Shown here: piece after piece, positions 1-9,153 of the stretch
Layout of the letters: every line of letters begins with the position of its first letter
Position numbering within the stretch: the first letter of the stretch is position 1
Assembly: GCF_016651105.1 (NCBI RefSeq)
Contig: NZ_JAEKEL010000001.1
Coordinates: 3,710,001 to 3,774,000 of the forward strand
Direction of reading: 5' to 3'
DNA length: 64,000 nt
DNA from: Pseudomonas sp. TH15
GTDB taxonomy: Bacteria > Pseudomonadota > Gammaproteobacteria > Pseudomonadales > Pseudomonadaceae
Made by a program: the position numbers and the translations under genes
Notes under the pieces: model-generated
Database searches by the model: none
What the model was told of the DNA's origin: nothing
The model's input: only the letters and a program-made list of their open reading frames with translations

Positions 1-1653
1 TTCGGGACTTGGGACGGAGCGGGTGCCGAGCACCGCCATCACGTATTGCTCCGGGTTGTTCAAGGCTGTTGCGGCGGCCTGGGTGTAGCGCATCAGCGGT
101 TCGGCGTTGAAGGTCAGCGCGATGCTCAGCCCCAGCAGGGCGATGATCGGCACGCACTCAAGGCGTCGCAGCAGCGGCGATGGCCGCTCCTCGGGGGTCC
201 AGAAACGCTGGATACCCAACCGCGAGAAAGCAATCAGCGACGCCAGCCCGGACAGGATCAGCAACGCCAGCAAGCCCCACGCCGCGTTTGATATCGGGAC
301 GTCACCGCTGTTGCCAATCCCCAGCGGGTTGAGCAGGGCACTGAGCAAACCGAGCTTGCCAATAAACCCGGAGAGCGGCGGCATGCCGATGATCAGCAAG
401 GCGCAGGCAATGAAACTCAAGCCGAGGAAGGCCATGGTCCAGGGGATCACTTGGCCGACCACGGCTTTCTGTTCGTCGTCGAGGTTGATGCCTTTGGTCG
501 GTTGCAGGGATTGCGGAGGTCGCGTAATGAGATCGGCGTCGTCGAACAGCGGCATTTCATTGACTGAGCGGGAGCGCTCGATCAACTCGGCCAACAGGAA
601 CAGCGCACTCAGCGCCAACGTCGAGCTGACCAGGTAGAACAGTGCCGCGCCGATAAGGTTTGGTTGTGCGAAGCCGATGGCCGACAACAGAATCCCGGCC
701 GACACCAGAATGCTCAGGCTGGCCATGCGTTCCAGCCGTTGCGCGGCAAGAATCGCCACGGCCGCGCAGACGATGGTCGCCATGCCGCCGTAGATCAGCC
801 AGTCGCCACCAAAGTAGGCGGACGCCCCGGCCTGGCCGGAGAACAGTAGCGTCCACAGTCGCAGCAAGGTGTAGACACCGACCTTGGTCATGATCGCGAA
901 CATCGCTGCCACTGGCGCACTGGCCGCGGAATAGGCCGGTACCAGCCAGAAGTTCAGCGGCCACATCCCGGCCTTCGCCAAAAACGCCACCGCCAGAATT
1001 GCCGCACCAGCATGCAGCAGGCCGCGATCAGCTTCAGGTACCAGCGGGATTTTCAGCGCCAGGTCGGCCATGTTCAGCGTGCCGGTGACGCCATAGATCA
1101 GTGCCGCGCCAATCAGAAACAGCGACGAGGCCAGCAGGTTGATCGAGATGTAATGCAGCCCCGACGACACCCGTGCCCGGCCCGAACCATGAAGCATCAA
1201 GCCGTAAGACGCGGCCAGCAGCACTTCGAAGAACACGAACAGGTTGAACAGGTCTGCCGTCAGGAATGCGCCGTAAAGGCCCATCAACTGTATCTGGAAC
1301 AGCGCGTGGAAGCTCGAACCGGCGCCGTCCCAACGGGCCATGGCGAACAGCAGGGCGCTGACGCCGATGATCCCGGTCAGCACCAGCATCATCGCCGACA
1401 GACGATCGACCACCAGCACGATGCCGAACGGTAATTGCCAGTTGCCCGGCAGGTACACCCCAATGGAGCCAGGCACGCCGGTGGTTTGCGTCCATTGCAG
1501 CAGCATCACGGAGATGCCCAGGCCCAGCAGGCTGGAGAACAGGTTGATCTTGGCTTTCAGCGGGCGATGTTTCTCGCCGAGCATCAGCATGATGGCGGCG
1601 GTCAGCAGCGGCAGCAGAATCGGTGCGGCGATCAGGTGCGTCATCGCATTCAT
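1..1653 (-). CDS. phaD: Monovalent cation/H+ antiporter subunit D (partial at left edge)
   Basis: This is a membrane subunit of the Mrp/Pha/Mnh multisubunit cation/proton antiporter and is homologous to the proton-pumping NuoL/M/N subunits of complex I. The frame is open from an ATG at 1653 (protein start MNAMTHLIAAP) to base 1 without a stop, giving 551 codons. The family is about 560 residues, so only a few C-terminal residues are missing. The whole length is a series of hydrophobic helices, with the proton_antipo_M-type core around residues 110-400. The start overlaps the stop of the upstream phaC in an ATGA, indicating translational coupling in phaAB-phaC-phaD order. Later subunits (E, F, G) would lie to the left of the window. 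Confidence 0.93.
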   Translation of the reverse strand, partial: MNAMTHLIAAPILLPLLTAAIMLMLGEKHRPLKAKINLFSSLLGLGISVMLLQWTQTTGVPGSIGVYLPGNWQLPFGIVLVVDRLSAMMLVLTGIIGVSALLFAMARWDGAGSSFHALFQIQLMGLYGAFLTADLFNLFVFFEVLLAASYGLMLHGSGRARVSSGLHYISINLLASSLFLIGAALIYGVTGTLNMADLALKIPLVPEADRGLLHAGAAILAVAFLAKAGMWPLNFWLVPAYSAASAPVAAMFAIMTKVGVYTLLRLWTLLFSGQAGASAYFGGDWLIYGGMATIVCAAVAILAAQRLERMASLSILVSAGILLSAIGFAQPNLIGAALFYLVSSTLALSALFLLAELIERSRSVNEMPLFDDADLITRPPQSLQPTKGINLDDEQKAVVGQVIPWTMAFLGLSFIACALLIIGMPPLSGFIGKLGLLSALLNPLGIGNSGDVPISNAAWGLLALLILSGLASLIAFSRLGIQRFWTPEERPSPLLRRLECVPIIALLGLSIALTFNAEPLMRYTQAAATALNNPEQYVMAVLGTRSVPSPE

Positions 1654-1994
1654 TCTTTAGGCTCCCGGCCATCCACATGGTCGGTACCGGTCAGGCCCCG
1701 AGAGGCCAGCAGCACCACCAGAAACAACGCGGTCATGGCGAAGCTGATCACGATTGCGGTCAACACCAGGGCTTGGGGCAGTGGGTCGGTGTAATGCAGC
1801 AAATCCTGCGGCACGCCGTTCTTGATGATGGGCTCCCTGCCAATGAACAGGCTGCCCATGCTGAAGATGAACAGGTTGACGCCATAAGACAGCAGGCACA
1901 GGCCCATGACCACCTGGAACGTCCGTGGCCGCAGGATCAGCCAGACGCCGGACGCGGCCAGGACGCCGATGGCGATTGCGATGACTTCTTCCAT
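1650..1994 (-). CDS. phaC: Monovalent cation/H+ antiporter subunit C
   Basis: This 114-residue, three-helix protein is the NuoK-like subunit C of the Mrp/Pha antiporter. It begins MEEVIAIAIGVLA at 1994. The frame stays open further upstream, but that part lies inside phaAB. The chosen ATG overlaps the phaAB stop (ATGA) and gives the usual family length. The first helix, the conserved LLSYGVNLFIF helix and a third helix near residues 78-98 are visible. Its own stop overlaps the phaD start. It should act in the inner membrane with phaAB and phaD in pH and Na+/K+ homeostasis. Confidence 0.94.
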   Translation of the reverse strand: MEEVIAIAIGVLAASGVWLILRPRTFQVVMGLCLLSYGVNLFIFSMGSLFIGREPIIKNGVPQDLLHYTDPLPQALVLTAIVISFAMTALFLVVLLASRGLTGTDHVDGREPKE

Positions 1995-4930
1995 CAGACG
2001 GCTCCTTTGGCGGCAACGGATTTCGGCGCAGCAGCGGATTTCGGCTGCGCGGCGGTTTTGTGACCCCGAACCGACTGGTGAGCCAGGGCGGTGAGGATCA
2101 ATAGCGTCGAACCGACCACTACCGCGTACACGCCGATGTCGAAGAACAGCGCACTGGCGATATGAATATCGCCCAGAACTGGCAGTTCGAAATGCCAGGT
2201 GTGGGTGGTCAGGAACGGATACCCGGCGGCCATCGCGCCAAGCCCGGTGACCGTGGCGAACAGCAGCCCGGTGCCCATCCAGCGCAGCGGCCGCAGGCTC
2301 ATTTGCGCCTCTACCCACTGAGTGCCGGCGACCATGTATTGGAGGATGAAGGCCACCGACATCACCAGGCCGGCAACAAACCCGCCGCCCGGTTGGTTGT
2401 GCCCGCGCATGAACAGGTAGAACGAAATCACCACGGCGATCGGCAGCAACAGGCGCACCAGCACCGCTGGCACCATCATGAAACCGAGGGCGGTGTCGCT
2501 GGCCTGACGCGGGTTGACCAGGTCGGTGACCACGTCGGGCGCCAGCAAACGCTGCTGGGCCGGCAATTGCAGGCTTTCTTTCGGTGGGCGGAAGCGGCGC
2601 AGCAGGGCGAATACCGTCAGGGCCACGGCCGCCAGCACGGTGATTTCACCGAGGGTGTCGAAGCCACGGAAGTCCACCAGCATGACGTTGACTACGTTGC
2701 TACCGCCACCTTCCGGCAGGGCGCGGCTGAGGTAGAACGAAGAAATGTCGTTAGGCGTCTGCCGGGTCAGCATCGCATAGGCCAGCAGCGCCATACCGCC
2801 GCCGACCACGGTCGACAACAGCAAGTCGCGGATACGCCGGATGCGCGCCTTGCGCAGGCTGCTTGGTAACGGAGAGACCTCTTCGATCCGTCGCGGCAAC
2901 CAACGCAGGCCCAGCAGGATCAGCACCGTGGTCACCACTTCGACCACCAGTTGCGTTAGCGCCAGGTCCGGCGCCGAGAACCAGACAAAGGTCACGCAAG
3001 TCATCAGGCCACACACGCTGACCATGGTCAGGGCGGCGAGACGGTGATACTTGGCCTGCCATGCCGCGCCGAGGGCACAGGCAATCGCCAGCAGCCACAG
3101 GATCACAAACACGATCGACCCCTGAATTTTCGGCCGCTCGCCCCAGCTCAGGCTGCTGTGGAGCATCGGGATCAACCCGGCCAGCACGGCGGCGAGCACC
3201 ATCAGGAACAACTGGGTTTGCAGGCGCTTGGTGCCGATCCGCCGCTCCAGGCGACGGGCCACGCGCATCATGATCACCAGGCTGCGTTCGAACAGGCGCT
3301 TGCCGTTGAACCGGCCAATCAGCGGCGGGTACTTGAAGCGCCCGCGCTTGAGTTGGTTACGAAGCAGCAGGTAAAGCACGATGCCGCCGGACATGGCGAT
3401 CAGGCTCATGATCATCGGCGCGTTCCAGCCGTGCCATATCGCCAGGCTGTATTCGGGCAGAGTGCCACCGACGACGGGCAGGGCCGCCGCCGCGAGCAAC
3501 GGGCCGACGACCTGGGCTGGGAAAATCCCGACGATCAGGCAGGTGAACACCAGCAGTTCTACCGGCGCGCGCATCCAGCGAGGCGGCTCGTGCGGAGTGT
3601 GCGGGAGGTCGGTGGCGGTCGGGCCGAAGAACACATCGACGGTAAAACGCAGGGAATAGGCGACGCTGAACGTACCGGCAATGGTCGCGACAATCGGCAA
3701 GGTCATCTCGACCCAGGCAGTGGCGTTGATGAACACGGTTTCGGCGAAGAACATTTCTTTGGAGAGGAAACCGTTGAGCAGCGGTACGCCTGCCATGGAG
3801 GCGCTGGCGACCATTGCCAGCGTGGCAGTGAACGGGATCAGTTTGATCAGGCCGCTGAGCTTGCGAATGTCCCGGGTGCCACTTTCGTGGTCGATGATCC
3901 CGGCGGCCATGAACAGCGAAGCCTTGAAGGTGGCGTGGTTGAGAATGTGGAACACCGCGGCCACGGCGGCCAGCGGACTGTTCAGGCCCAACAGCAGGGT
4001 GATCAGGCCCAGGTGGCTGATGGTCGAGTACGCCAGCAAGCCCTTGAGGTCGTTCTGGAACATCGCGCAGTACGCGCCGAGCAACAGGGTGCAGGCGCCA
4101 GCCCCGCCAACGATGTAGAACCATTCTTCACTGCCGGATAGCGACGGCCATAGACGTGCCAGCAGAAACACCCCGGCCTTGACCATGGTCGCCGAGTGCA
4201 GATAAGCCGAAACCGGGGTCGGCGCCGCCATCGCGTGGGGCAGCCAGAAGTGGAAGGGGAATTGCGCGCTTTTGCTCAGGGCGCCGATCAGGATCAGGGG
4301 TAGCAGAATAGGGTAGAGGGCATGTGCGCGAATCAGATCGCCGGCGGCCAGGACCTTGTCCAGGTCATAGCTGCCAACCACATGGCCGAGCAGCATGACC
4401 CCCGCCAGCAGGCACAAACCCCCCGCGCCGGTGACCATCAGCGCCATATAGGCGCCACGTCGGGCATCGGCGCGGTGGTGCCAGTAGCCGATCAAAAGAA
4501 ACGAAAAGAGGCTGGTCAGCTCCCAGAAAAACACGATCTGGATCAGGTTGCCGGAGATCACCAGCCCGAGCATGGCGCCCATGAACGCCAGGAAAAACGC
4601 GAAAAACCGCGGCACCGGATCGTCCGGCGACATGTAATAGCGGGCGTACAAAGAAACCAGCGTGCCGATGCCCAGCACCAGCAGCGAGAACAGCCAGGCG
4701 AAACCGTCCATGCGCAGGACGAAGTTCAGGCCGAGGCTCGGTAACCAGAAGAATTCTTCGCGTATCACGCCGCCATGGGCGATCTGCGGGTACAAGAGAG
4801 CGACTTGAATAGTGCCCGCGAGGGCAACCAGACCAGCCAGAAGTGATTCGCTGTTACGCGCGTTATGTGGCAGCAAAGCCGCGACACAGCTGCCGATAAA
4901 AGGCAGAAGCAGTAGAACTATCAGGGACAT
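1994..4930 (-). CDS. phaAB: Fused antiporter subunit A/B of the Pha/Mrp cation/H+ antiporter
   Basis: This 978-residue inner-membrane protein is the NuoL-like subunit A fused to a subunit B (MnhB) domain at the C terminus, as is usual in Pseudomonas. Residues about 1-500 carry the proton-translocating core, including the stretch FHFWLPHAMAAPTPVSAYLH. The C-terminal about 150 residues (around RGHNQPGGGFVAGL) match the MnhB domain. It is the first gene of an overlapping phaAB-phaC-phaD operon. The start MSLIVLLLLPFIGS at 4930 leaves an untranslated gap before the REP element at 5079. It is expected to exchange monovalent cations for protons. Confidence 0.94.
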   Translation of the reverse strand: MSLIVLLLLPFIGSCVAALLPHNARNSESLLAGLVALAGTIQVALLYPQIAHGGVIREEFFWLPSLGLNFVLRMDGFAWLFSLLVLGIGTLVSLYARYYMSPDDPVPRFFAFFLAFMGAMLGLVISGNLIQIVFFWELTSLFSFLLIGYWHHRADARRGAYMALMVTGAGGLCLLAGVMLLGHVVGSYDLDKVLAAGDLIRAHALYPILLPLILIGALSKSAQFPFHFWLPHAMAAPTPVSAYLHSATMVKAGVFLLARLWPSLSGSEEWFYIVGGAGACTLLLGAYCAMFQNDLKGLLAYSTISHLGLITLLLGLNSPLAAVAAVFHILNHATFKASLFMAAGIIDHESGTRDIRKLSGLIKLIPFTATLAMVASASMAGVPLLNGFLSKEMFFAETVFINATAWVEMTLPIVATIAGTFSVAYSLRFTVDVFFGPTATDLPHTPHEPPRWMRAPVELLVFTCLIVGIFPAQVVGPLLAAAALPVVGGTLPEYSLAIWHGWNAPMIMSLIAMSGGIVLYLLLRNQLKRGRFKYPPLIGRFNGKRLFERSLVIMMRVARRLERRIGTKRLQTQLFLMVLAAVLAGLIPMLHSSLSWGERPKIQGSIVFVILWLLAIACALGAAWQAKYHRLAALTMVSVCGLMTCVTFVWFSAPDLALTQLVVEVVTTVLILLGLRWLPRRIEEVSPLPSSLRKARIRRIRDLLLSTVVGGGMALLAYAMLTRQTPNDISSFYLSRALPEGGGSNVVNVMLVDFRGFDTLGEITVLAAVALTVFALLRRFRPPKESLQLPAQQRLLAPDVVTDLVNPRQASDTALGFMMVPAVLVRLLLPIAVVISFYLFMRGHNQPGGGFVAGLVMSVAFILQYMVAGTQWVEAQMSLRPLRWMGTGLLFATVTGLGAMAAGYPFLTTHTWHFELPVLGDIHIASALFFDIGVYAVVVGSTLLILTALAHQSVRGHKTAAQPKSAAAPKSVAAKGAV

Positions 4931-5078
4931 AGGCTTCTAATCTGCGGAAGTTTGTGAAGCATCATACGTGCCAGTTCCCGGATCGCCAAACGCCAACCTG
5001 TGGCAGGATCCTACAAGGTAGGCACAAAAAGACGGTTTTTCATTGTTTCAACGCTTTGAAACTCCGCGGGCGCAAAAA

Positions 5079-5140
5079 GATCGCAGCCTTCGACAGCTCC
5101 TACATTGGAATGCGTACCCCTGTAGGAGCTGCCGAAGGCT
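5079..5140. repeat. REP pair (inverted repeat)
   Basis: The arms agccttcgacagctcctac (5085-5103) and gtaggagctgccgaaggct (5122-5140) are inverted copies with one mismatch. This is the common Pseudomonas REP core. It sits between the divergent-side leader of phaAB and the 3' end of the EamA gene and could fold as a terminator for the latter. Confidence 0.85.
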
Positions 5141-6079
5141 TTAACGTTCGCCTTCGCGCTCCAATGCTTCGTCGACCGCAATGGCACCTTTACCCTTGGT
5201 CTTCAACTCACTGACAATCACCGCCGCCACAATCAATGCTGCCCCAAGCAAGGCAATCGCCGGCAGCCGCTCCCCGGCCAAGCGTCCGGCAATCCCGGCC
5301 CACACCGGTTCGCCGGCATAGATCAATGTCGCCCGAGTCGGTGAAACACTCTTCTGCGCCCAGTTCATCGCCACCTGAATCGCCGCACTGGCCGCACCCA
5401 AACCCAGGGCGCTGCATAGCAGTAACCAGGAGAAGTCCGGGATCACTTCGTTTGTCGGTACCACCATCAAAAATGCCAACACCGAGGTAGTCGCCAATTG
5501 CACCACAGTCACCCGCCGCACATCGACCTGACCGGCATAGGTGCTGATCAGAATAATCTCCGCCGCAATCGCGATAGCGCTGATCAACGTGGCGATTTCA
5601 CCCGGACTGAAATTCAGCGAAGCCCCGGAAGGCCCCGACAGCAACATCAATCCGGTAAACGCCAGCATGATCCCGATGCTCGGCATCAACCCCGGCCGCC
5701 GCCCCAGCACCAGCCATTGCAGCAACGGCACAAACGGGACGTACAACGCGGTAATAAACGCCGACTGACTGCTGGGAATCGTCTGCAACCCGACGGTCTG
5801 CAAGCCATACCCAAGCATAATCGCCACGCCGATAAAGGCACCGGCCTTGAGTTCGAACAGGGTCAGTTCCCGCAGCTGACGCCAGGAGAACAGCGCGACG
5901 ATACTTGCCGCCGCCGCAAAGCGCAGGCCAACGAAAAACATCGGCCCACTGACGGTCATCGCATGCTGTACCAGCAAAAAGGTCCCGCCCCAGACCATGG
6001 TAATCAGCACCAGCACGCACTCGGCCTTGCTGAACCGCGAGAAACGGGAAGAAGCCTGAGGGGAATTCACCGACGTCAT
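5141..6079 (-). CDS. EamA/DMT-superfamily metabolite exporter
   Basis: This protein of about 312 residues has ten predicted membrane helices arranged as two EamA repeats (roughly residues 15-145 and 165-300). The start MTSVNSPQASSRF at 6079 is chosen because sequence upstream belongs to the divergent regulator. The helices begin at VLVLITMVWGGTFLLVQ. The family exports or imports small metabolites such as amino acids, and the substrate cannot be read here. The C terminus is charged and cytosolic. The gene is divergent from an XRE-cupin regulator across an 85-bp gap holding a strong palindrome, so it is a likely target of that regulator. Confidence 0.88.
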   Translation of the reverse strand: MTSVNSPQASSRFSRFSKAECVLVLITMVWGGTFLLVQHAMTVSGPMFFVGLRFAAAASIVALFSWRQLRELTLFELKAGAFIGVAIMLGYGLQTVGLQTIPSSQSAFITALYVPFVPLLQWLVLGRRPGLMPSIGIMLAFTGLMLLSGPSGASLNFSPGEIATLISAIAIAAEIILISTYAGQVDVRRVTVVQLATTSVLAFLMVVPTNEVIPDFSWLLLCSALGLGAASAAIQVAMNWAQKSVSPTRATLIYAGEPVWAGIAGRLAGERLPAIALLGAALIVAAVIVSELKTKGKGAIAVDEALEREGER

Positions 6080-6122
6080 GACCTTGCGCGCTACCTGAGG
6101 CGGACGCACAATGCGCCCGAAT

Positions 6123-6144
6123 GTTGCGCAGTATACTGCCCAAC
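6123..6144. promoter_or_regulatory. 22-bp palindromic operator in a divergent promoter
   Basis: The arms are GTTGCGCAGTA (6123-6133) and TACTGCCCAAC (6134-6144). Ten of eleven base pairs match, and the central 12 bases are a perfect palindrome. The centre includes TATACT, a good -10 hexamer on both strands (6132-6137 on plus, 6130-6135 on minus). A repressor bound here would block both the EamA gene and the regulator gene. Confidence 0.7.
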
Positions 6145-6164
6145 CCTGCCAAGTGAGCAATATA

Positions 6165-6728
6165 GTGCACAAAGATTCTCCCCCGCGGGCTTCGGTCCTC
6201 CAGCACGTCAGCCAGAACGTTCGACGGCTGCGCCACGCCGCCGACATGAGCCAGACCGCCCTGGCCGAAAAGTCCGGTGTCAGCCGGCGGATGCTGGTGG
6301 CGATCGAAGCCGGCGAGAAAAACGTCAGCCTGACCACCCTCGACCGAGTGGCCGAAGCGCTGGACGTCGCCTTCAGCGATCTGATCCAGGCCCCGGATGC
6401 CCGCGACCCAAGCCGCATCAACGAACTGGCCTGGGCCGGGACGATTTCCGGGAGTAAAGCGGTGTTGCTGTCCAAAGCCACTGCTACCCGCGAGGTGGAG
6501 CAATGGGAATGGTGCCTGCAACCGGGTGAGGTTTATCCGTCACAACCGGATGCCGAAGGCTGGAGTGAGCAGATTTTTGTGTTCGAAGGCTGCCTGACGC
6601 TGATGCTGGGCGACACAGCGCAGCAAATCGCGGCGGGGGAGTTCTTCATGTTCGCCAGCAACCAGCCCCATACCTATCGCAACGATGGACCGGTGGCGGC
6701 GCGGTTTGTGCGTAATGTAGTGATCTGA
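6165..6728 (+). CDS. XRE-family regulator with C-terminal cupin domain
   Basis: This is a regulator of about 187 residues. An HTH_3 domain lies near residues 15-70 (NVRRLRHAADMSQTALAEKS, then GVSRRMLVAIEAGEKN), and a cupin_2 fold near residues 110-180 includes the EGCLTLMLGD and FASNQPHTYRN strands. The GTG at 6165 is preferred. The frame is open back to 6111, but that would run through the operator palindrome. Such proteins sense a small ligand in the cupin and repress neighbouring transporter genes. It is divergent from the EamA exporter and directly abuts the flavoprotein gene (stop 6728, next start 6729), which suggests co-transcription. Confidence 0.87.
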   Translation: MHKDSPPRASVLQHVSQNVRRLRHAADMSQTALAEKSGVSRRMLVAIEAGEKNVSLTTLDRVAEALDVAFSDLIQAPDARDPSRINELAWAGTISGSKAVLLSKATATREVEQWEWCLQPGEVYPSQPDAEGWSEQIFVFEGCLTLMLGDTAQQIAAGEFFMFASNQPHTYRNDGPVAARFVRNVVI

Positions 6729-8123
6729 ATGAGCCAGAATGCGGACATCCTGATCATCGGCGGAGGCCTCAGCGGCGCGATGCTGGCGGCGCAGTTACTG
6801 CGTTTACCCGGCCAGCGTTCAGTGCTGGTGATTGAACCCCGCGCCGAACTCGGCCGGGGCGAGGCCTACAGCGCAGTCGAGTTGGGCCATACGTTGAACG
6901 GCAACGCGGCGAGGATGAGCGTCGACCCGGACAACGCCGATGACCTGACCCAATGGCTGACCGAATACATCGCGGCCGGTGGTTGGCCGGAGTCGGACCA
7001 GCAGCATGTGCCGGTCAGTGAGTTGTTTGCGCCGCGGGGGCTTTTCGGCCTGTACGTGCAGCAACGGCTGGCCGAAGCGAAAGCAGTTGGGGCGTTGAAC
7101 GGTTCGAGTGTCGAGCACGTGCAGGCTGAAGTGGTTGACCTGCAAACCTTCGATGATTCAGTACGGCTGACCCTGAGCGACGGTCAACGCTTGCAGGGGG
7201 CTTTTGCGGTACTGGCCACGGGGATGTTCCCCGCCGCCCGCACGCCGCAGACCGAGTCCAGCGGTTTGAACGCGGCAGCGCTTGATCCGTGGGACGTCGC
7301 CGCCATGCGGCAGCTCGACCCGCACTCCACGGTGCTGATCATCGGCTCGGGCCTGACCATGGTCGATGCGGTGGTGTCGCTGGAACAGGCCGGGCATCGC
7401 GGGCCGATTGAAGTGTTCTCCCGGCATGGGTTGCTGCCGCATGTGCGGCGGCAACCACCGGCCTGGGTGGATTTTCTCGCCGAGGACCACAGCATTCGTA
7501 CACCGCGTCAACTGGTGCGCGAGCTGCGCAGGCATTGCAAGGACGCCATTGCCCAAGGCATCGACTGGCAATCACCGCTCGACACCGTGCGCGCACACAT
7601 CGGCCGGTTGTGGAGTCAGGCGACGGACGTGCAGCGTCGGCAATTCGTACGGCACGTGCGGCCGTGGTGGGAGAGTCATCACCACCGCTCGCCACCACTG
7701 AGTGCCGAGTTGGTGGAGCGCTTGCACGAGGAAGGGCGGCTGCGGATTCACGCCGCATCGTTCAAAGGCCTGGAGCCTGTTGTGGGCGGTGAAGTGCGCA
7801 TCCGGATCCGGCGGCGTGGCGAGACTGAAACGGTGGTCGCCAGCGGCGCGGCGTTGATCAACTCCAGCGGCATCGAATACGACTGGCGCCGGGTCGCCCG
7901 ACCGCTGCCACAACAGTTGCTGGCCCGTGGGCTGATCCGGCCAGGGCCGTTGGCGCTGGGGATTGCGGCGGCGGTGGATGGCGCGGTGCTGGACGCCGAA
8001 GGGCGGGTTGCCCAACGGTTATTTGCCATGGGCCCGCCGTTGCGTGGCATGTGGTGGGAGAGTACGGCGGTGACGGACGTGGCGAGCCAGGCAAAGGCCT
8101 TGGCGGCGCATCTTTCAGGTTGA
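6729..8123 (+). CDS. FAD/NAD(P)-binding protein (NAD_binding_9 / YdhS-like)
   Basis: This 464-residue flavoprotein has an N-terminal Rossmann dinucleotide motif, ILIIGGGLSGAMLAAQL (GxGxxG near residues 11-16), and a second nucleotide-binding motif LIIGSGLTMVDAVVSL near residue 205. The motif LGRGEAYS follows the first strand, as in the HI0933/YdhS-like FAD/NAD(P) proteins whose substrate is unknown. It starts one base after the regulator stop. The two genes and the EamA exporter probably form one locus. I cannot assign a reaction. Confidence 0.85.
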   Translation: MSQNADILIIGGGLSGAMLAAQLLRLPGQRSVLVIEPRAELGRGEAYSAVELGHTLNGNAARMSVDPDNADDLTQWLTEYIAAGGWPESDQQHVPVSELFAPRGLFGLYVQQRLAEAKAVGALNGSSVEHVQAEVVDLQTFDDSVRLTLSDGQRLQGAFAVLATGMFPAARTPQTESSGLNAAALDPWDVAAMRQLDPHSTVLIIGSGLTMVDAVVSLEQAGHRGPIEVFSRHGLLPHVRRQPPAWVDFLAEDHSIRTPRQLVRELRRHCKDAIAQGIDWQSPLDTVRAHIGRLWSQATDVQRRQFVRHVRPWWESHHHRSPPLSAELVERLHEEGRLRIHAASFKGLEPVVGGEVRIRIRRRGETETVVASGAALINSSGIEYDWRRVARPLPQQLLARGLIRPGPLALGIAAAVDGAVLDAEGRVAQRLFAMGPPLRGMWWESTAVTDVASQAKALAAHLSG

Positions 8124-8141
8124 GGTTGTTTTATCGGGCCT

Positions 8142-8236
8142 CATCGCTGGCAAGCCAGCTCCCACAGGTTCTGCGGTGTCACTTAGATTCCTGGCTATAA
8201 CTAATGCCTGTTGGGGGCGGGCTTGCCGGCGATGGC
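8142..8236. repeat. REP inverted pair between convergent genes
   Basis: The arm catcgctggcaagccagctc (from 8142) is mirrored by gggcgggcttgccggcgatg (ending at 8234), with mismatches. It fills the gap between two convergent genes and probably acts as a bidirectional terminator. Confidence 0.7.
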
Positions 8237-8241
8237 CATAA

Positions 8242-8976
8242 TTATCTTGGCAGTGCACCTACCAGCCAGCGCTGACGCAGCTGTTCCAGTCGCCCGTTGG
8301 TGCGCAGGGTTTCCAGGGCTTTTTGCCAGCGAGCGACCTGCCCGGGATCGGTTTGCGGGGAGAAGGCGATGTAGGTGTCTTGCCGCATCAACGGGATCTG
8401 ATACTGCAAACGCCCGGGCTCCATGCCTTGATCGCGGGCGAGGGCGGCGCTGGACAAGGTGTCGGAAACGACAAAGTCGGTTCGTCCGAGGCTGAACAGA
8501 CGCATCATCTGCTCTTGTGTTTCGACCCCGTAGAGGTTTTTCAGGTTTTGCTGTTGCAAGTAGCTGTAGATCAGCCATTTGCGCGGAACGGTAATGCGCC
8601 CCAGTTGGTCGGCCTCTTCCAGTGAGTGCACCGGCGGCTGGTTGTTGGAGCGCGCGTACAACGCGGTTTCGACTTCAATCAACGGCCCGACCCACTGATA
8701 GCGGTTATCACGCTCGTCGGTGCGTAACACAGTGAAAACGCCGGTGTCGGGTGTCTCACTGGCCATGCGCAGGGCGCGCAACAGCGGTACTTGTTGCAGG
8801 TGAATGCGGTCGCCGGTCTGTGCCGCCAGCGCCTGCACCACCTCGACGCCGTAGCCCACCAGTTGCTCGCCTTGCAGAAAATGCAGCGGCGGGTGGTTGT
8901 CGGTGAGCAGTTGCAGATCGGCTGCGTTGGCCCCCATGGCCAGGCATGACAGCAGCCACGCGACAATCCGTTTCAT
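8242..8976 (-). CDS. Periplasmic substrate-binding protein, SBP_bac_3 family
   Basis: This 244-residue protein has a signal peptide (MKRIVAWLLSCLAMGANA, cleavage after about residue 18) and a type-3 solute-binding fold with typical strands DLQLLTDNHPPLHF and TGVFTVLRTDERDNRYQWVG. The family binds polar amino acids or similar ligands. No permease or ATPase is adjacent, so it may be an orphan binding protein. Small stand-alone members of this kind are common in Pseudomonas and their ligands are mostly unknown. The ATG at 8976 directly precedes the signal peptide. Confidence 0.85.
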   Translation of the reverse strand: MKRIVAWLLSCLAMGANAADLQLLTDNHPPLHFLQGEQLVGYGVEVVQALAAQTGDRIHLQQVPLLRALRMASETPDTGVFTVLRTDERDNRYQWVGPLIEVETALYARSNNQPPVHSLEEADQLGRITVPRKWLIYSYLQQQNLKNLYGVETQEQMMRLFSLGRTDFVVSDTLSSAALARDQGMEPGRLQYQIPLMRQDTYIAFSPQTDPGQVARWQKALETLRTNGRLEQLRQRWLVGALPR

Positions 8977-9101
8977 GACTCGTCCCTGAAAAAATCGATC
9001 GCGCAGCTTATTACGAGCCGAGGGTGGCTGTCGTGAGGAATCTGCGGGGCTTTTGTGTCAGAAAACAGGACGGATCGGTTAGGCGGGGCGGATATGAAAA
9101 A

Positions 9102-9147
9102 TGCAGGAGTGAGCCTGCCCGCTATCGCGCGCGGGCTCACTCCTGCA
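9102..9147. terminator. Palindromic repeat likely acting as terminator of ppnN
   Basis: The arms tgcaggagtgagcctgcccg (from 9102) and gcgggctcactcctgca (9131-9147) are inverted copies. The element sits a few bases past the ppnN stop. It has no T run, so it is a REP-like stabilising hairpin rather than a classical terminator. Confidence 0.6.
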
Positions 9148-9153
9148 GGGGCG

